From Lutibacter sp. (GTDB lineage: Bacteria > Bacteroidota > Bacteroidia > Flavobacteriales > Flavobacteriaceae), in contig SDWL01000060.1 of assembly GCA_004195315.1 (NCBI GenBank), forward strand, positions 1 to 9,155: a DNA stretch of 9,155 bases, written 5' to 3'. The stretch's first letter is position 1. Each line of letters starts with the position of its first letter. A model generated the notes under the pieces. The model was not told the DNA's origin and did no database searches. It saw only the letters and a program-made list of their open reading frames with translations. A program made the position numbers and the translations under genes. Below are positions 1-5,996 of this stretch, one piece after another.

Positions 1-15
1 ATTTACCTGTTGCAT
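1..15 (-). CDS. nuoD: NADH-quinone oxidoreductase subunit D, first five codons only
   Basis: An ATG on the minus strand three bases beyond the nuoC stop opens a frame reading MQQVN, which runs off the window edge. What is seen is only the start codon, four further codons and a well-placed AGAAGG six bases upstream. Identification as nuoD (the 49 kDa subunit of complex I, part of the quinone-binding module) rests on the usual nuoA-B-C-D order and on the tight coupling to nuoC, not on the protein sequence itself. Confidence 0.55.
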
Positions 16-18
16 ACT

Positions 19-585
19 CTACCTTCTCTCTTTTAATGTTACTGATTTATTCTCATCAAGTTCTTTAACTAATCTCTTACCAAATAGCTTAACTCCACCT
101 TCTTCTTGGTATCCAAGAGGAGTATCTGGTTCATTTCCTTCAGAAATTTCTTGACCAAATGGAACTTCATGTCCAAGTCTAGAAAATCTAGTTGAATCAT
201 ATCTCTCAATAGCAGCTGGATCTCTCTCTTCTGGTCCAATAATATCTCTAGCTTCTTTTCCAAAAATCTTATCAACTTCATACCATTGTGCAGCTTCGTC
301 ACCTTGTAGAGGATAAGTCTTTCTAAGTGGATAATCATACCAATCATCTGGCATAAGAATTCTTTTCATGTTAGGGTGATTTAAAATTTTAACCCCATAC
401 ATGTCAAACATTTCTCTCTCAGACCAGTTAGCCATTTTAAATACAGAATAAACTGATTCAATAGGCTGTTTTTCTTCGATAAAACATTTGATTCTAACTC
501 TTTTATGTTTACTCATTGAAAGCATTTCATAAAAAATTTCAAATCCACCTCTGTCAGCGATATAATCAATTGCAGACAGTTCCAT
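19..585 (-). CDS. nuoC: NADH-quinone oxidoreductase subunit C, Campylobacterota-type, 5' end missing
   Basis: NuoC is the 30 kDa subunit of the peripheral arm of complex I, next to NuoD. From the ATG at 585 there are 188 residues. The family signature is clear: EREMFDMYGV with NHPNMKRIL at residues 56-77, MPDDWYDYPLRKTYP at 78-92, then QGDEAAQWYEVDKIFGK at 94-110. The C-terminal tail, with YQEEGGV at 159-165, is as I recall it from Campylobacterota NuoC and unlike flavobacterial proteins. The ATG at 585 is probably not the real start. The frame continues upstream, reading LKTQLEYDFL directly before MELSAID, which matches NuoC homology, until an in-frame stop at 667-669. Full-length relatives of this type are, from memory, around 260 residues, so roughly 50-75 N-terminal residues are absent. 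No nuoB lies upstream; a serine hydrolase gene does. The gene is either cut by a misjoin or truncated by recombination. Family identity is near certain; the start is not. Confidence 0.9.
   Translation of the reverse strand: MELSAIDYIADRGGFEIFYEMLSMSKHKRVRIKCFIEEKQPIESVYSVFKMANWSEREMFDMYGVKILNHPNMKRILMPDDWYDYPLRKTYPLQGDEAAQWYEVDKIFGKEARDIIGPEERDPAAIERYDSTRFSRLGHEVPFGQEISEGNEPDTPLGYQEEGGVKLFGKRLVKELDENKSVTLKERR
22..27 (-). promoter_or_regulatory. Shine-Dalgarno sequence for the gene after nuoC
   Basis: On the minus strand AGAAGG lies six bases before the ATG at position 15, inside the last codons of nuoC. This is a near-ideal ribosome binding site. It contrasts with the starts of the efflux genes in this window, which are preceded by A/T runs with little SD character, as is usual in Bacteroidota. 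It supports a non-Bacteroidota origin for the left end. Confidence 0.6.
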
Positions 586-703
586 TAAAAAATCATATTC
601 TAATTGGGTTTTTAAACTATAATTGTTAATAACTTTTAAATATTTTTTAGAGCTTAATTCATCTTTTTAGAGATTATTTATGTATAAATTAAGGTGTTTT
701 CAA
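586..703 (-). other. Junction between nuoC remnant and hydrolase gene
   Basis: Read on the minus strand, the hydrolase stop at 704-706 is followed by about 35 bases of A/T-rich sequence with no start codon leading into nuoC. NuoC-like translation is convincing from about 640 downwards and doubtful above that, and a stop closes the frame at 667-669. No terminator hairpin is visible. The apparent breakpoint falls within or next to a short direct repeat at 644-672. Confidence 0.6.
644..672. repeat. 9-bp direct repeat at the apparent breakpoint
   Basis: The string tttttagag occurs at 644-652 and again at 664-672, a 20-base period, in the stretch where nuoC homology ends. It could be microhomology used by recombination or by an assembler, or chance in A/T-rich DNA. 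Confidence 0.5.
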
Positions 704-2044
704 TTAAATTGTGCTTAAAATATCCTTTAAAAAAGCATCAAAATTAAAGCTTGAATCTTCACTTAAACCCATTCTTACAATAACCAACTCTTTTGATGGA
801 ACTATAAAAACACGTTGTCCTTGATACCCGTTACATGAAAATATATCTTTTGGAGCATTCGGATAAACACCTCCCGCATTTAACCAAAAATGAGCGCCAT
901 ATTCTCCATTAGAATTGTTAGTTGGCGTTGCTGAGTATGTAACCCAAGATTCATTTAAGATTTGCTCACCATTCCATTTTCCTTTGTGAAGGTATAACAA
1001 TCCAAATTTTGCCCAATCTCTTGGTGTTGCCCAACCATAAGAAGAACCTACATAATTACCTGTTAAATCAGTTTCTATTAACATAGAATTCATTCCAATT
1101 TTATCAATTAATTCAGCATACCAAAAATCTAAATATTCTTGATGTGTTTTAAACAGATTTCTAATATAGCCCGATAACACGTTTGAGGTTCCTGATGAAT
1201 AATTCCAACTGTTATTTGGTTCACCTGTTAATGGTTTCTGAAGTTGTGTTTGTGTCATATCTTTATCTAAAAACAGCATTTTAGTCACGTCAGACATGGT
1301 GTTGTAATCTTCATTCCATTCTAATCCGCTATTCATATGTAATAAATCATTCAAGGTTATTTTTGAACGTTCGTCAAGTTCCCATTCAGCAAACAAATTT
1401 GACTGGTTCACATTAATTTTACCTTGTTTTTCAAGTATTCCTAAAACAGCACTAGTAATACTTTTGGTCATAGACCAACCTAATATTTTAGAATTTTTAT
1501 CAAATCCATCAGCGTATTTTTCAGCAATTATTTGATCTTTATAAATTACTACAACCGCTCTAGTTTTTTTAATGTATTCTTCCTTTGAATCAAAAGCATT
1601 AGAAACTGTAGTTTGTAACTCGCTGTAATTCACATTACTAAAAACGGTATCTTTTTGTTCTCCGTTTCCATAAGGGTATGGCAAATTAGTTGTTGTATTT
1701 GTTCTATTAGGAACTAGAAATTCGGTATCGTCTTTAAAATCATCAAAAATTAAAACACTTCCTAATCCTTCTCTATAAATGGCTTTTCTTTTCATAAAAC
1801 CATATACCGAGGCTGTAGCTGATTTATCTTCATAATTGATTTCATCCTCAGCAAGATCTATTGGAGAAAAATTATTATCTTGTTTATCGGTAATTTCTAA
1901 TGTTCTTTCAGCCAAAAAAACTGAAGAACCCATGTTTTTAGCTGAATAACCAGAAATTATATTTAATCTAGGGTAATTTTTATAAACAACATAAATTATT
2001 ACTAAAACCAATAGTAATAAGCTGTATTTCAATATTTTCTTCAT
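704..2044 (-). CDS. Membrane-anchored beta-lactamase-family serine hydrolase (NylB/class C-like)
   Basis: This 446-residue protein belongs to the beta-lactamase/penicillin-binding-protein fold (PF00144 type). Residues 5-21 are hydrophobic and serve as an uncleaved anchor or signal peptide, placing the enzyme in the periplasm. The catalytic SxxK motif is S191-M-T-K194 in the context GWSMTKSITSAVLG. The second motif is YSSG at 282-285, with Tyr282 the likely general base. The third motif, usually KTG or HxG, is replaced by NGYQGQR around 405-411. The conserved stretch LLHMNSGLEWNEDY at 234-247 and the GQRVFIVP ending resemble 6-aminohexanoate-dimer hydrolase (NylB) and related esterases/amidases more than true AmpC. 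Substrate is unknown; hydrolysis of an ester, amide or peptide-like compound is the family expectation. It diverges from the TetR regulator across a 101-base intergenic region, so co-regulation with the efflux genes is possible. Length and reading frame appear intact. Confidence 0.9.
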   Translation of the reverse strand: MKKILKYSLLLLVLVIIYVVYKNYPRLNIISGYSAKNMGSSVFLAERTLEITDKQDNNFSPIDLAEDEINYEDKSATASVYGFMKRKAIYREGLGSVLIFDDFKDDTEFLVPNRTNTTTNLPYPYGNGEQKDTVFSNVNYSELQTTVSNAFDSKEEYIKKTRAVVVIYKDQIIAEKYADGFDKNSKILGWSMTKSITSAVLGILEKQGKINVNQSNLFAEWELDERSKITLNDLLHMNSGLEWNEDYNTMSDVTKMLFLDKDMTQTQLQKPLTGEPNNSWNYSSGTSNVLSGYIRNLFKTHQEYLDFWYAELIDKIGMNSMLIETDLTGNYVGSSYGWATPRDWAKFGLLYLHKGKWNGEQILNESWVTYSATPTNNSNGEYGAHFWLNAGGVYPNAPKDIFSCNGYQGQRVFIVPSKELVIVRMGLSEDSSFNFDAFLKDILSTI

Positions 2045-2067
2045 TATATTTCTTTTTATAGTGGTAG

Positions 2068-2097
2068 TAAAAATAGCATTTATTTTATTAGTTCAAA
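2068..2097 (-). promoter_or_regulatory. Candidate flavobacterial promoter for the hydrolase gene
   Basis: On the minus strand TTTG (2094-2097) is followed after 18 bases by TATTTTTA (2068-2075), one base short of the Bacteroidota -7 consensus TAnnTTTG, about 23 bases before the hydrolase ATG. Spacing fits the TTTG/TAnnTTTG promoter type. In such A/T-rich DNA a chance match is possible. Confidence 0.4.
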
Positions 2098-2106
2098 AAA
2101 AGAGTT

Positions 2107-2114
2107 TACATTTG
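2107..2114 (+). promoter_or_regulatory. Flavobacterial -7 box for the tetR-efflux operon
   Basis: TACATTTG matches the Bacteroidota -7 element TAnnTTTG exactly and lies 31 bases before the tetR ATG, so transcription would start near 2120. A -33 TTTG is not clear; only weak T-rich matches occur around 2083-2091. The operator-like palindrome begins at the next base, so a bound repressor would cover the start point. Confidence 0.55.
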
Positions 2115-2130
2115 TTAACCATTTGGTTAA
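2115..2130 (+). promoter_or_regulatory. Palindromic operator, likely TetR-family binding site
   Basis: TTAACC-ATTT-GGTTAA is a perfect inverted repeat with 6-base arms and a 4-base spacer, 15 bases upstream of the tetR start and directly after the -7 box. Size, symmetry and position are typical of TetR-family operators, implying autorepression and control of the downstream efflux genes. Binding is inferred, not shown. Confidence 0.65.
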
Positions 2131-2141
2131 ACTATATAGTT
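2130..2141 (+). promoter_or_regulatory. Second palindrome abutting the operator
   Basis: AACTATATAGTT is a perfect 12-base palindrome that shares its first base with the end of the TTAACC/GGTTAA site and ends five bases before the tetR ATG. With one mismatch the symmetry extends three bases each side. It may be a second regulator half-site pair or a structure in the leader RNA; A/T richness makes chance symmetry possible. Confidence 0.4.
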
Positions 2142-2145
2142 AAAA

Positions 2146-2757
2146 ATGAATAAAATAAAAGACACTACAACTGAAACTGATATTTTAAATGCTGCGAAAC
2201 GTATTTTTCAGCACAAAGGAATGGTTGGTGCACGTATGCAAGAAATTGCTGATGAAGCTGGTATAAATAAAGCATTGCTGCATTATTATTTTAGAAGTAA
2301 ACAATTACTTTTTGAAGCCGTTTTTAAAATGGCTTTTTCCATGTTAGCACCACAACTCAATGAAGTTATGAATGCAGATACCTCTCTTTTTGAAAAAATT
2401 AGAAGTTTTAGCAATAATTATATTTCGTTTGTAATTAAGCATCCTTACTTACCAAATTTTGTCATTCAAGAACTAAATAGAAATCCAGAATTTGTTCAAA
2501 ATTTAATTGCAGAAAAAAACTTCCCAAACATTGTAAAATTTAAAAAACAGGTGAATGATAAAGTGGCTGAAGGAAATATAAGACATATAAAAGCAGAACA
2601 ATTGTTTATCAACATTATGGCCTTAAATATATTCCCCTTTATTGGCGCTCCTTTATTAAAAGGTTTTACAAATGTCAATGATATTACTTATCAGCAACTT
2701 ATGGAAGATCGTAAAACTGAAGTAGCCGACTTTATAATTAATGCTATAAAAATATAA
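2146..2757 (+). CDS. TetR/AcrR-family transcriptional regulator of the efflux operon
   Basis: This 203-residue protein has the normal length for a TetR regulator. Residues 10-60 form the N-terminal DNA-binding domain, with the helix-turn-helix at about 29-52: MQEIADEAGINKALLHYYF is a textbook TetR recognition segment, followed by SKQLLFEAVF. The remaining residues (about 65-203) form the ligand-binding/dimerisation domain, which is mostly helical and too divergent to name a ligand. The gene lies first in line with tolC-like, hlyD-like and ABC transporter genes, and a palindromic operator with a -7 box lies directly before it. It is therefore probably an autorepressor released by a compound that the pump exports. 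The arrangement resembles E. coli cecR (ybiH) before ybhGFSR; orthology with CecR is not established. The start at 2146 places the HTH at the expected distance from the N terminus. Confidence 0.92.
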   Translation: MNKIKDTTTETDILNAAKRIFQHKGMVGARMQEIADEAGINKALLHYYFRSKQLLFEAVFKMAFSMLAPQLNEVMNADTSLFEKIRSFSNNYISFVIKHPYLPNFVIQELNRNPEFVQNLIAEKNFPNIVKFKKQVNDKVAEGNIRHIKAEQLFINIMALNIFPFIGAPLLKGFTNVNDITYQQLMEDRKTEVADFIINAIKI

Positions 2758-2784
2758 TGAGTTATTTAAAAAATAAATTTTTCG

Positions 2785-2860
2785 TCAACCTGAACTTCTT
2801 TCAGGGTCTCATAATTACTAAAAACTCTTATAATGAGATTCTGAAACAAGTTCAGAATGA
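2785..2860. repeat. Imperfect inverted repeat (hairpin element) between tetR and tolC-like gene
   Basis: Arms at 2785-2812 and 2833-2860 are complementary at 23 of 28 positions, and two of the five mismatches would be G-U pairs in RNA. The core CTGAACTT..TTTCAG with TCTCAT pairs with ATGAGA..CTGAAACAAGTTCAG, around a 20-base loop. The motif (CTGAACTTGTTTCAGGGTCTCA-like) is one I recall as dispersed in flavobacterial genomes. No T-tract follows, so it is unlikely to be a simple terminator; in a read-through transcript it would fold and could act as a partial attenuator or RNA-stability element. The rest of the 158-base gap shows no gene or convincing promoter. Confidence 0.75.
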
Positions 2861-2915
2861 TGGCTTTCAAACTTTTAAACATACTTATTAGAAATGACAA
2901 TTTAATTTTAAACAA

Positions 2916-4172
2916 ATGAAACATCTAAACCTAATAATTCTATTATTTCTCTCACTCACAGTTTTTTCGCAGGAAAAACTAAGTATAGAAGACTGCTATA
3001 CATTGGTATATAAAAACTATCCGTTGGCAAAACAACATAGTTTATTAACCAAGCAAAATGAATTAGATTTAGCCGTAATTAAAACTAAAAAACTACCTCA
3101 GCTAGATTTTTCAGCTCAGGCAACATATCAATCTGATGTTACTTCAATTCCAATCGTAATTCCCGGCTCTACTATTAAAGCGCCAAATAAAGATCAGTAT
3201 AAAGCAACCGTTTCTTTAAATCAATTAATTTATGATGGTGGAATAATTGATGTAACTTCTAAAGTGAAAAAATCAAGATTAAAAACACAACAAAAACAAG
3301 TTGAAGTAAATTTATATCAGTTAAAACAACAAGTAAATCAACTGTATTTTTCTATCCTACTTTTACAAGAGAAACGAAAATTATTAGTTGCTAAAAGAAC
3401 ACAATTAGAAACAACTTTAAAAGAAATAAAAACTGGTGTAAAATTTGGAATGTTATTACCAACTTCAGATACTATTTTAGAAGCTGAATTATTAAAAATT
3501 AACCAACAGTTTGTTGAAATTGATTTTAATAAAACTAGTTTAATTGAAACGCTTTCAAAATTAATTGGACACGGTATTTCAGTGAATATTACACTAGAAA
3601 ACCCTGAAATTATAACGAATTTAGAGCCTGAAATTAAACGTCCAGAATTAAGTTTATTTAAACTTCAAAAAGAACAAATTGAAGCTTCTGAACAATTGAT
3701 AACAAAGAAAAATTCACCAAAACTTCTTGGTTTTGCAACTGGTGGATACGGAAATCCAGGATTAAACGCTTTAGACAATTCTTTTCAAACTTATTATATG
3801 GCTGGTTTAAAAATTAACTGGAATATTTTTGATTGGAATGCATCTAAAAAAGAGCGAAAATCATTACAAGTAGATAAAGAAATAATAGACAATCAGCAAG
3901 AAATTTTTACACTAAATACGGCTATTGAAATAAATCAGCAATTGACTGAAATAAACAAAATTTCTAATTTTATTGAAACTGATAAAACCATTATAAAATT
4001 ACGTAAGCAAATACTAAAATCTACCAATTCTCAATTAAAAAATGGTGTAATCACTTCATCGGCATACATTACTGAATTAACAAACTTATACGAAGCTGAA
4101 AATAATTTAAGCCTTCATAAAATACAGTTACTATTAGCGAAAACAAACTATAAAACAATTAAAGGAAATTAA
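2916..4172 (+). CDS. TolC-like outer-membrane efflux protein
   Basis: This 418-residue protein has a cleavable signal peptide: hydrophobic residues 6-17 and a likely signal peptidase I site after VFS (residue 18), giving a mature protein beginning QEKLSIEDCYTLVYKNYPL. That opening is characteristic of outer-membrane efflux proteins (OEP family, PF02321), where two repeated halves of long alpha-helices and short beta strands trimerise into a beta-barrel plus periplasmic tunnel. Long Gln/Lys/Leu-rich amphipathic helices run through 120-215 and 320-415. Regions such as ATYQSDVTSIPIV (about 68-80) and FATGGYGNPGLN (about 270-283) look like barrel strands and turns. Its stop lies 10 bases before the HlyD-like gene, so the two are co-transcribed. 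It presumably supplies the exit duct for the transporter encoded downstream. An operon-specific outer-membrane factor differs from E. coli ybhGFSR, which has none in its operon. The gene appears complete. Confidence 0.92.
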   Translation: MKHLNLIILLFLSLTVFSQEKLSIEDCYTLVYKNYPLAKQHSLLTKQNELDLAVIKTKKLPQLDFSAQATYQSDVTSIPIVIPGSTIKAPNKDQYKATVSLNQLIYDGGIIDVTSKVKKSRLKTQQKQVEVNLYQLKQQVNQLYFSILLLQEKRKLLVAKRTQLETTLKEIKTGVKFGMLLPTSDTILEAELLKINQQFVEIDFNKTSLIETLSKLIGHGISVNITLENPEIITNLEPEIKRPELSLFKLQKEQIEASEQLITKKNSPKLLGFATGGYGNPGLNALDNSFQTYYMAGLKINWNIFDWNASKKERKSLQVDKEIIDNQQEIFTLNTAIEINQQLTEINKISNFIETDKTIIKLRKQILKSTNSQLKNGVITSSAYITELTNLYEAENNLSLHKIQLLLAKTNYKTIKGN

Positions 4173-4182
4173 ATCAACACCT

Positions 4183-5079
4183 ATGAAAATCACAAAACTA
4201 ATAATAGGAATATTAATACTTGCCATCACATTAATATCGTGTAATAAAGGTAATGATAAAGCCGATGGTTATGGCAATTTTGAAGCTACAGAAATTACAA
4301 TTTCAGCAGAAAATAGTGGGAAACTAGTTCAATTTACTGTTGAAGAAGGAAACATACTAAAAAAAGGAGAACACATAGGTTTAATTGACACCATACAATT
4401 GAACTTAATAAAAGAACAATTACTAGTCTCTAAAAACACCATAATATCAAAATCCAAAGGTGTTTTATCCCAAATAAATGTATTAAAAGCCCAATTAAAA
4501 ACGGCAACAGTTTCTAAAAATAGAATAGAAAATCTACTTAAAGAAAACGCTGCAACTCAAAAACAATTGGATGATATTGATGGACAAATTGATGTTATAA
4601 ATCAACAAATTAGAAGTGTAGAAATTAAGAATGCTCCTGTAGTAAATGAATTAAAAAGTGTTGATGTGCAATTGAAACAAGTTGAAGATCAACTTCAAAA
4701 AAGTATCATTACTAATCCCGTAAACGGAACTGTTTTAGTGAAATATGCTGAACCAAATGAAATTACTTCCTTTGGAAAACCTTTGTATAAAATTGCAGAT
4801 TTAAGCACTATGCAATTACGCGTTTATGTTAGTGAAACTCAACTTTCAGGAGTAAAAATCGGACAAGAAGTAACGGTTAAAATTGATGGCTCCGAAACTA
4901 TGAAAAACTTTGCTGGAAGTATTTCTTGGATTGCTTCTGAAGCTGAATTTACACCTAAAATTATTCAAACAAAAGAAGAACGTGTTAATTTAGTTTACGC
5001 TGTAAAAGTTGATGTAATAAATGATGGAAGTCTTAAAATAGGAATGCCTGCAGAAATGTGGATTACTAGTTTTCATTAA
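4183..5079 (+). CDS. HlyD/YbhG-like periplasmic adaptor, predicted lipoprotein
   Basis: This 298-residue membrane-fusion (adaptor) protein links an inner-membrane transporter to the outer-membrane channel. The N terminus has a hydrophobic stretch ending in the lipobox LISC, so Cys20 should be lipidated after signal peptidase II cleavage; most HlyD-type adaptors instead use a transmembrane helix. After a short linker, residues 34-70 form the first half of the biotinyl-lipoyl domain (GKLVQFTVEEGNILKKGEHI). Residues about 71-172 are a long helical hairpin or coiled coil. Residues 176-205 (ITNPVNGTVL...GKPLYKI) are the second lipoyl half, and 209-295 the beta-barrel. Size and coiled-coil length fit YbhG-type adaptors. 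It starts 10 bases after the tolC-like gene and ends 12 bases before the first ATPase, placing it in the same operon. The gene appears intact. Confidence 0.92.
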   Translation: MKITKLIIGILILAITLISCNKGNDKADGYGNFEATEITISAENSGKLVQFTVEEGNILKKGEHIGLIDTIQLNLIKEQLLVSKNTIISKSKGVLSQINVLKAQLKTATVSKNRIENLLKENAATQKQLDDIDGQIDVINQQIRSVEIKNAPVVNELKSVDVQLKQVEDQLQKSIITNPVNGTVLVKYAEPNEITSFGKPLYKIADLSTMQLRVYVSETQLSGVKIGQEVTVKIDGSETMKNFAGSISWIASEAEFTPKIIQTKEERVNLVYAVKVDVINDGSLKIGMPAEMWITSFH

Positions 5080-5091
5080 AAAACTAAATAA

Positions 5092-5994
5092 ATGAGTATT
5101 TCTGTACAAAATATCAGTAAAACCTTTAAAGATGTAACAGCCGTTAACAATATTTCTTTTGATGTAAAAGAAGGTGAATTATTTGGCTTAATTGGACCTG
5201 ATGGTGCAGGAAAAACAACATTATTCAGAATTTTAACCACACTCTTATTTGCTGATGAAGGAACTGCAACTGTCGCAAATTTTGATGTAATAGAAAATTA
5301 TAAAAGTATCCGAAATAATGTGGGTTACATGCCTGGGAAATTTTCGTTATATCAAGATTTAACAGTTGAAGAAAATTTAGAATTTTTCGCTACCATTTTT
5401 GGAACAACCATTGATGAAAATTACGATTTAATAAAAGATATATACGTTCAAATTGAACCTTTTAAAAAGCGTAGAGCAGGAAAATTATCAGGTGGAATGA
5501 AGCAAAAACTAGCTTTGTGTTGTGCTTTAATTCACAAACCAAAAGCGCTATTTTTAGATGAACCAACTACTGGAGTTGATCCGGTTTCTAGAAAAGAATT
5601 TTGGGAAATGTTAAAAAGATTGCAAAAAAAAGGCATCACTATGTTAGTTTCAACTCCTTATATGGATGAAGCCGCTTTGTGTGATAGAATTGCATTAATT
5701 CAAGATGGTAAAATACTAGAAATTGATACACCACAAGAAATTGTAAAACATTTTCCTAAAAAAATATATGATATAAGTGCAGATAATATGTATAACCTTC
5801 TTCTTATTTTAAAAGAGTATACACATTGTTACAGCGTTTATCCGTTTGGAGAATTTATGCATTATGCAGATAAAAGAAATGATTTTAACACAGAAGAATT
5901 AGCGCTATTTTTAAAAGGAAAAGGATTAAATAATATCAAAATTCAACCAACAGAAACTACCATTGAAGATACATTTATGGAATTGGCTAAATAA
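5092..5994 (+). CDS. ABC transporter ATPase A (YbhF N-half-like) with altered Q- and H-loops
   Basis: This is a 300-residue ATP-binding subunit of an ABC-2 exporter in the cytoplasm. Walker A is GPDGAGKTT at 35-43 (Lys41), the signature is LSGGM at 132-136, and Walker B is ALFLDE at 152-157 with catalytic Glu157. Two switch positions deviate. The Q-loop, normally containing Gln, reads GYMPGKF with Gly82. The H-loop, normally THYMDEA, reads STPYMDEA with Pro189 in place of the switch histidine. Residues beyond ~220 form a C-terminal extension ending IEDTFMELAK, as in DrrA/YbhF-type subunits. The gene stands two bases from a second ATPase gene. Together they correspond to the two halves of E. 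coli YbhF, a tandem double ATPase, here encoded as separate polypeptides. The altered residues suggest that the site built on this subunit hydrolyses ATP poorly. The start at 5092 gives the standard N terminus before the first strand. Confidence 0.93.
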   Translation: MSISVQNISKTFKDVTAVNNISFDVKEGELFGLIGPDGAGKTTLFRILTTLLFADEGTATVANFDVIENYKSIRNNVGYMPGKFSLYQDLTVEENLEFFATIFGTTIDENYDLIKDIYVQIEPFKKRRAGKLSGGMKQKLALCCALIHKPKALFLDEPTTGVDPVSRKEFWEMLKRLQKKGITMLVSTPYMDEAALCDRIALIQDGKILEIDTPQEIVKHFPKKIYDISADNMYNLLLILKEYTHCYSVYPFGEFMHYADKRNDFNTEELALFLKGKGLNNIKIQPTETTIEDTFMELAK

Positions 5995-5996
5995 TT

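Noticed and set aside
69..347. Second open frame overlapping nuoC on the minus strand
   Set aside because: It lies wholly within nuoC in another frame and shows no recognisable family; NuoC homology explains the region.
704..2044. AmpC beta-lactamase resistance gene
   Set aside because: The KTG motif is absent and the conserved blocks around the catalytic serine and the C terminus resemble NylB-like hydrolases.
2785..2860. Rho-independent terminator after tetR
   Set aside because: The stem is long and imperfect with a 20-base loop, and no run of T follows the right arm; it fits a dispersed inverted repeat better.
2861..2915. Separate promoter for the tolC-like gene
   Set aside because: No TAnnTTTG box with an upstream TTTG at the right spacing could be found; only generic A/T-rich sequence is present.
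5653..5680. Pro189 in place of the H-loop histidine as a sequencing error or sign of decay in ATPase A
   Set aside because: The surrounding frame is intact, Walker A, signature and Walker B are conserved, and the matching change in the partner's signature points to a family trait.
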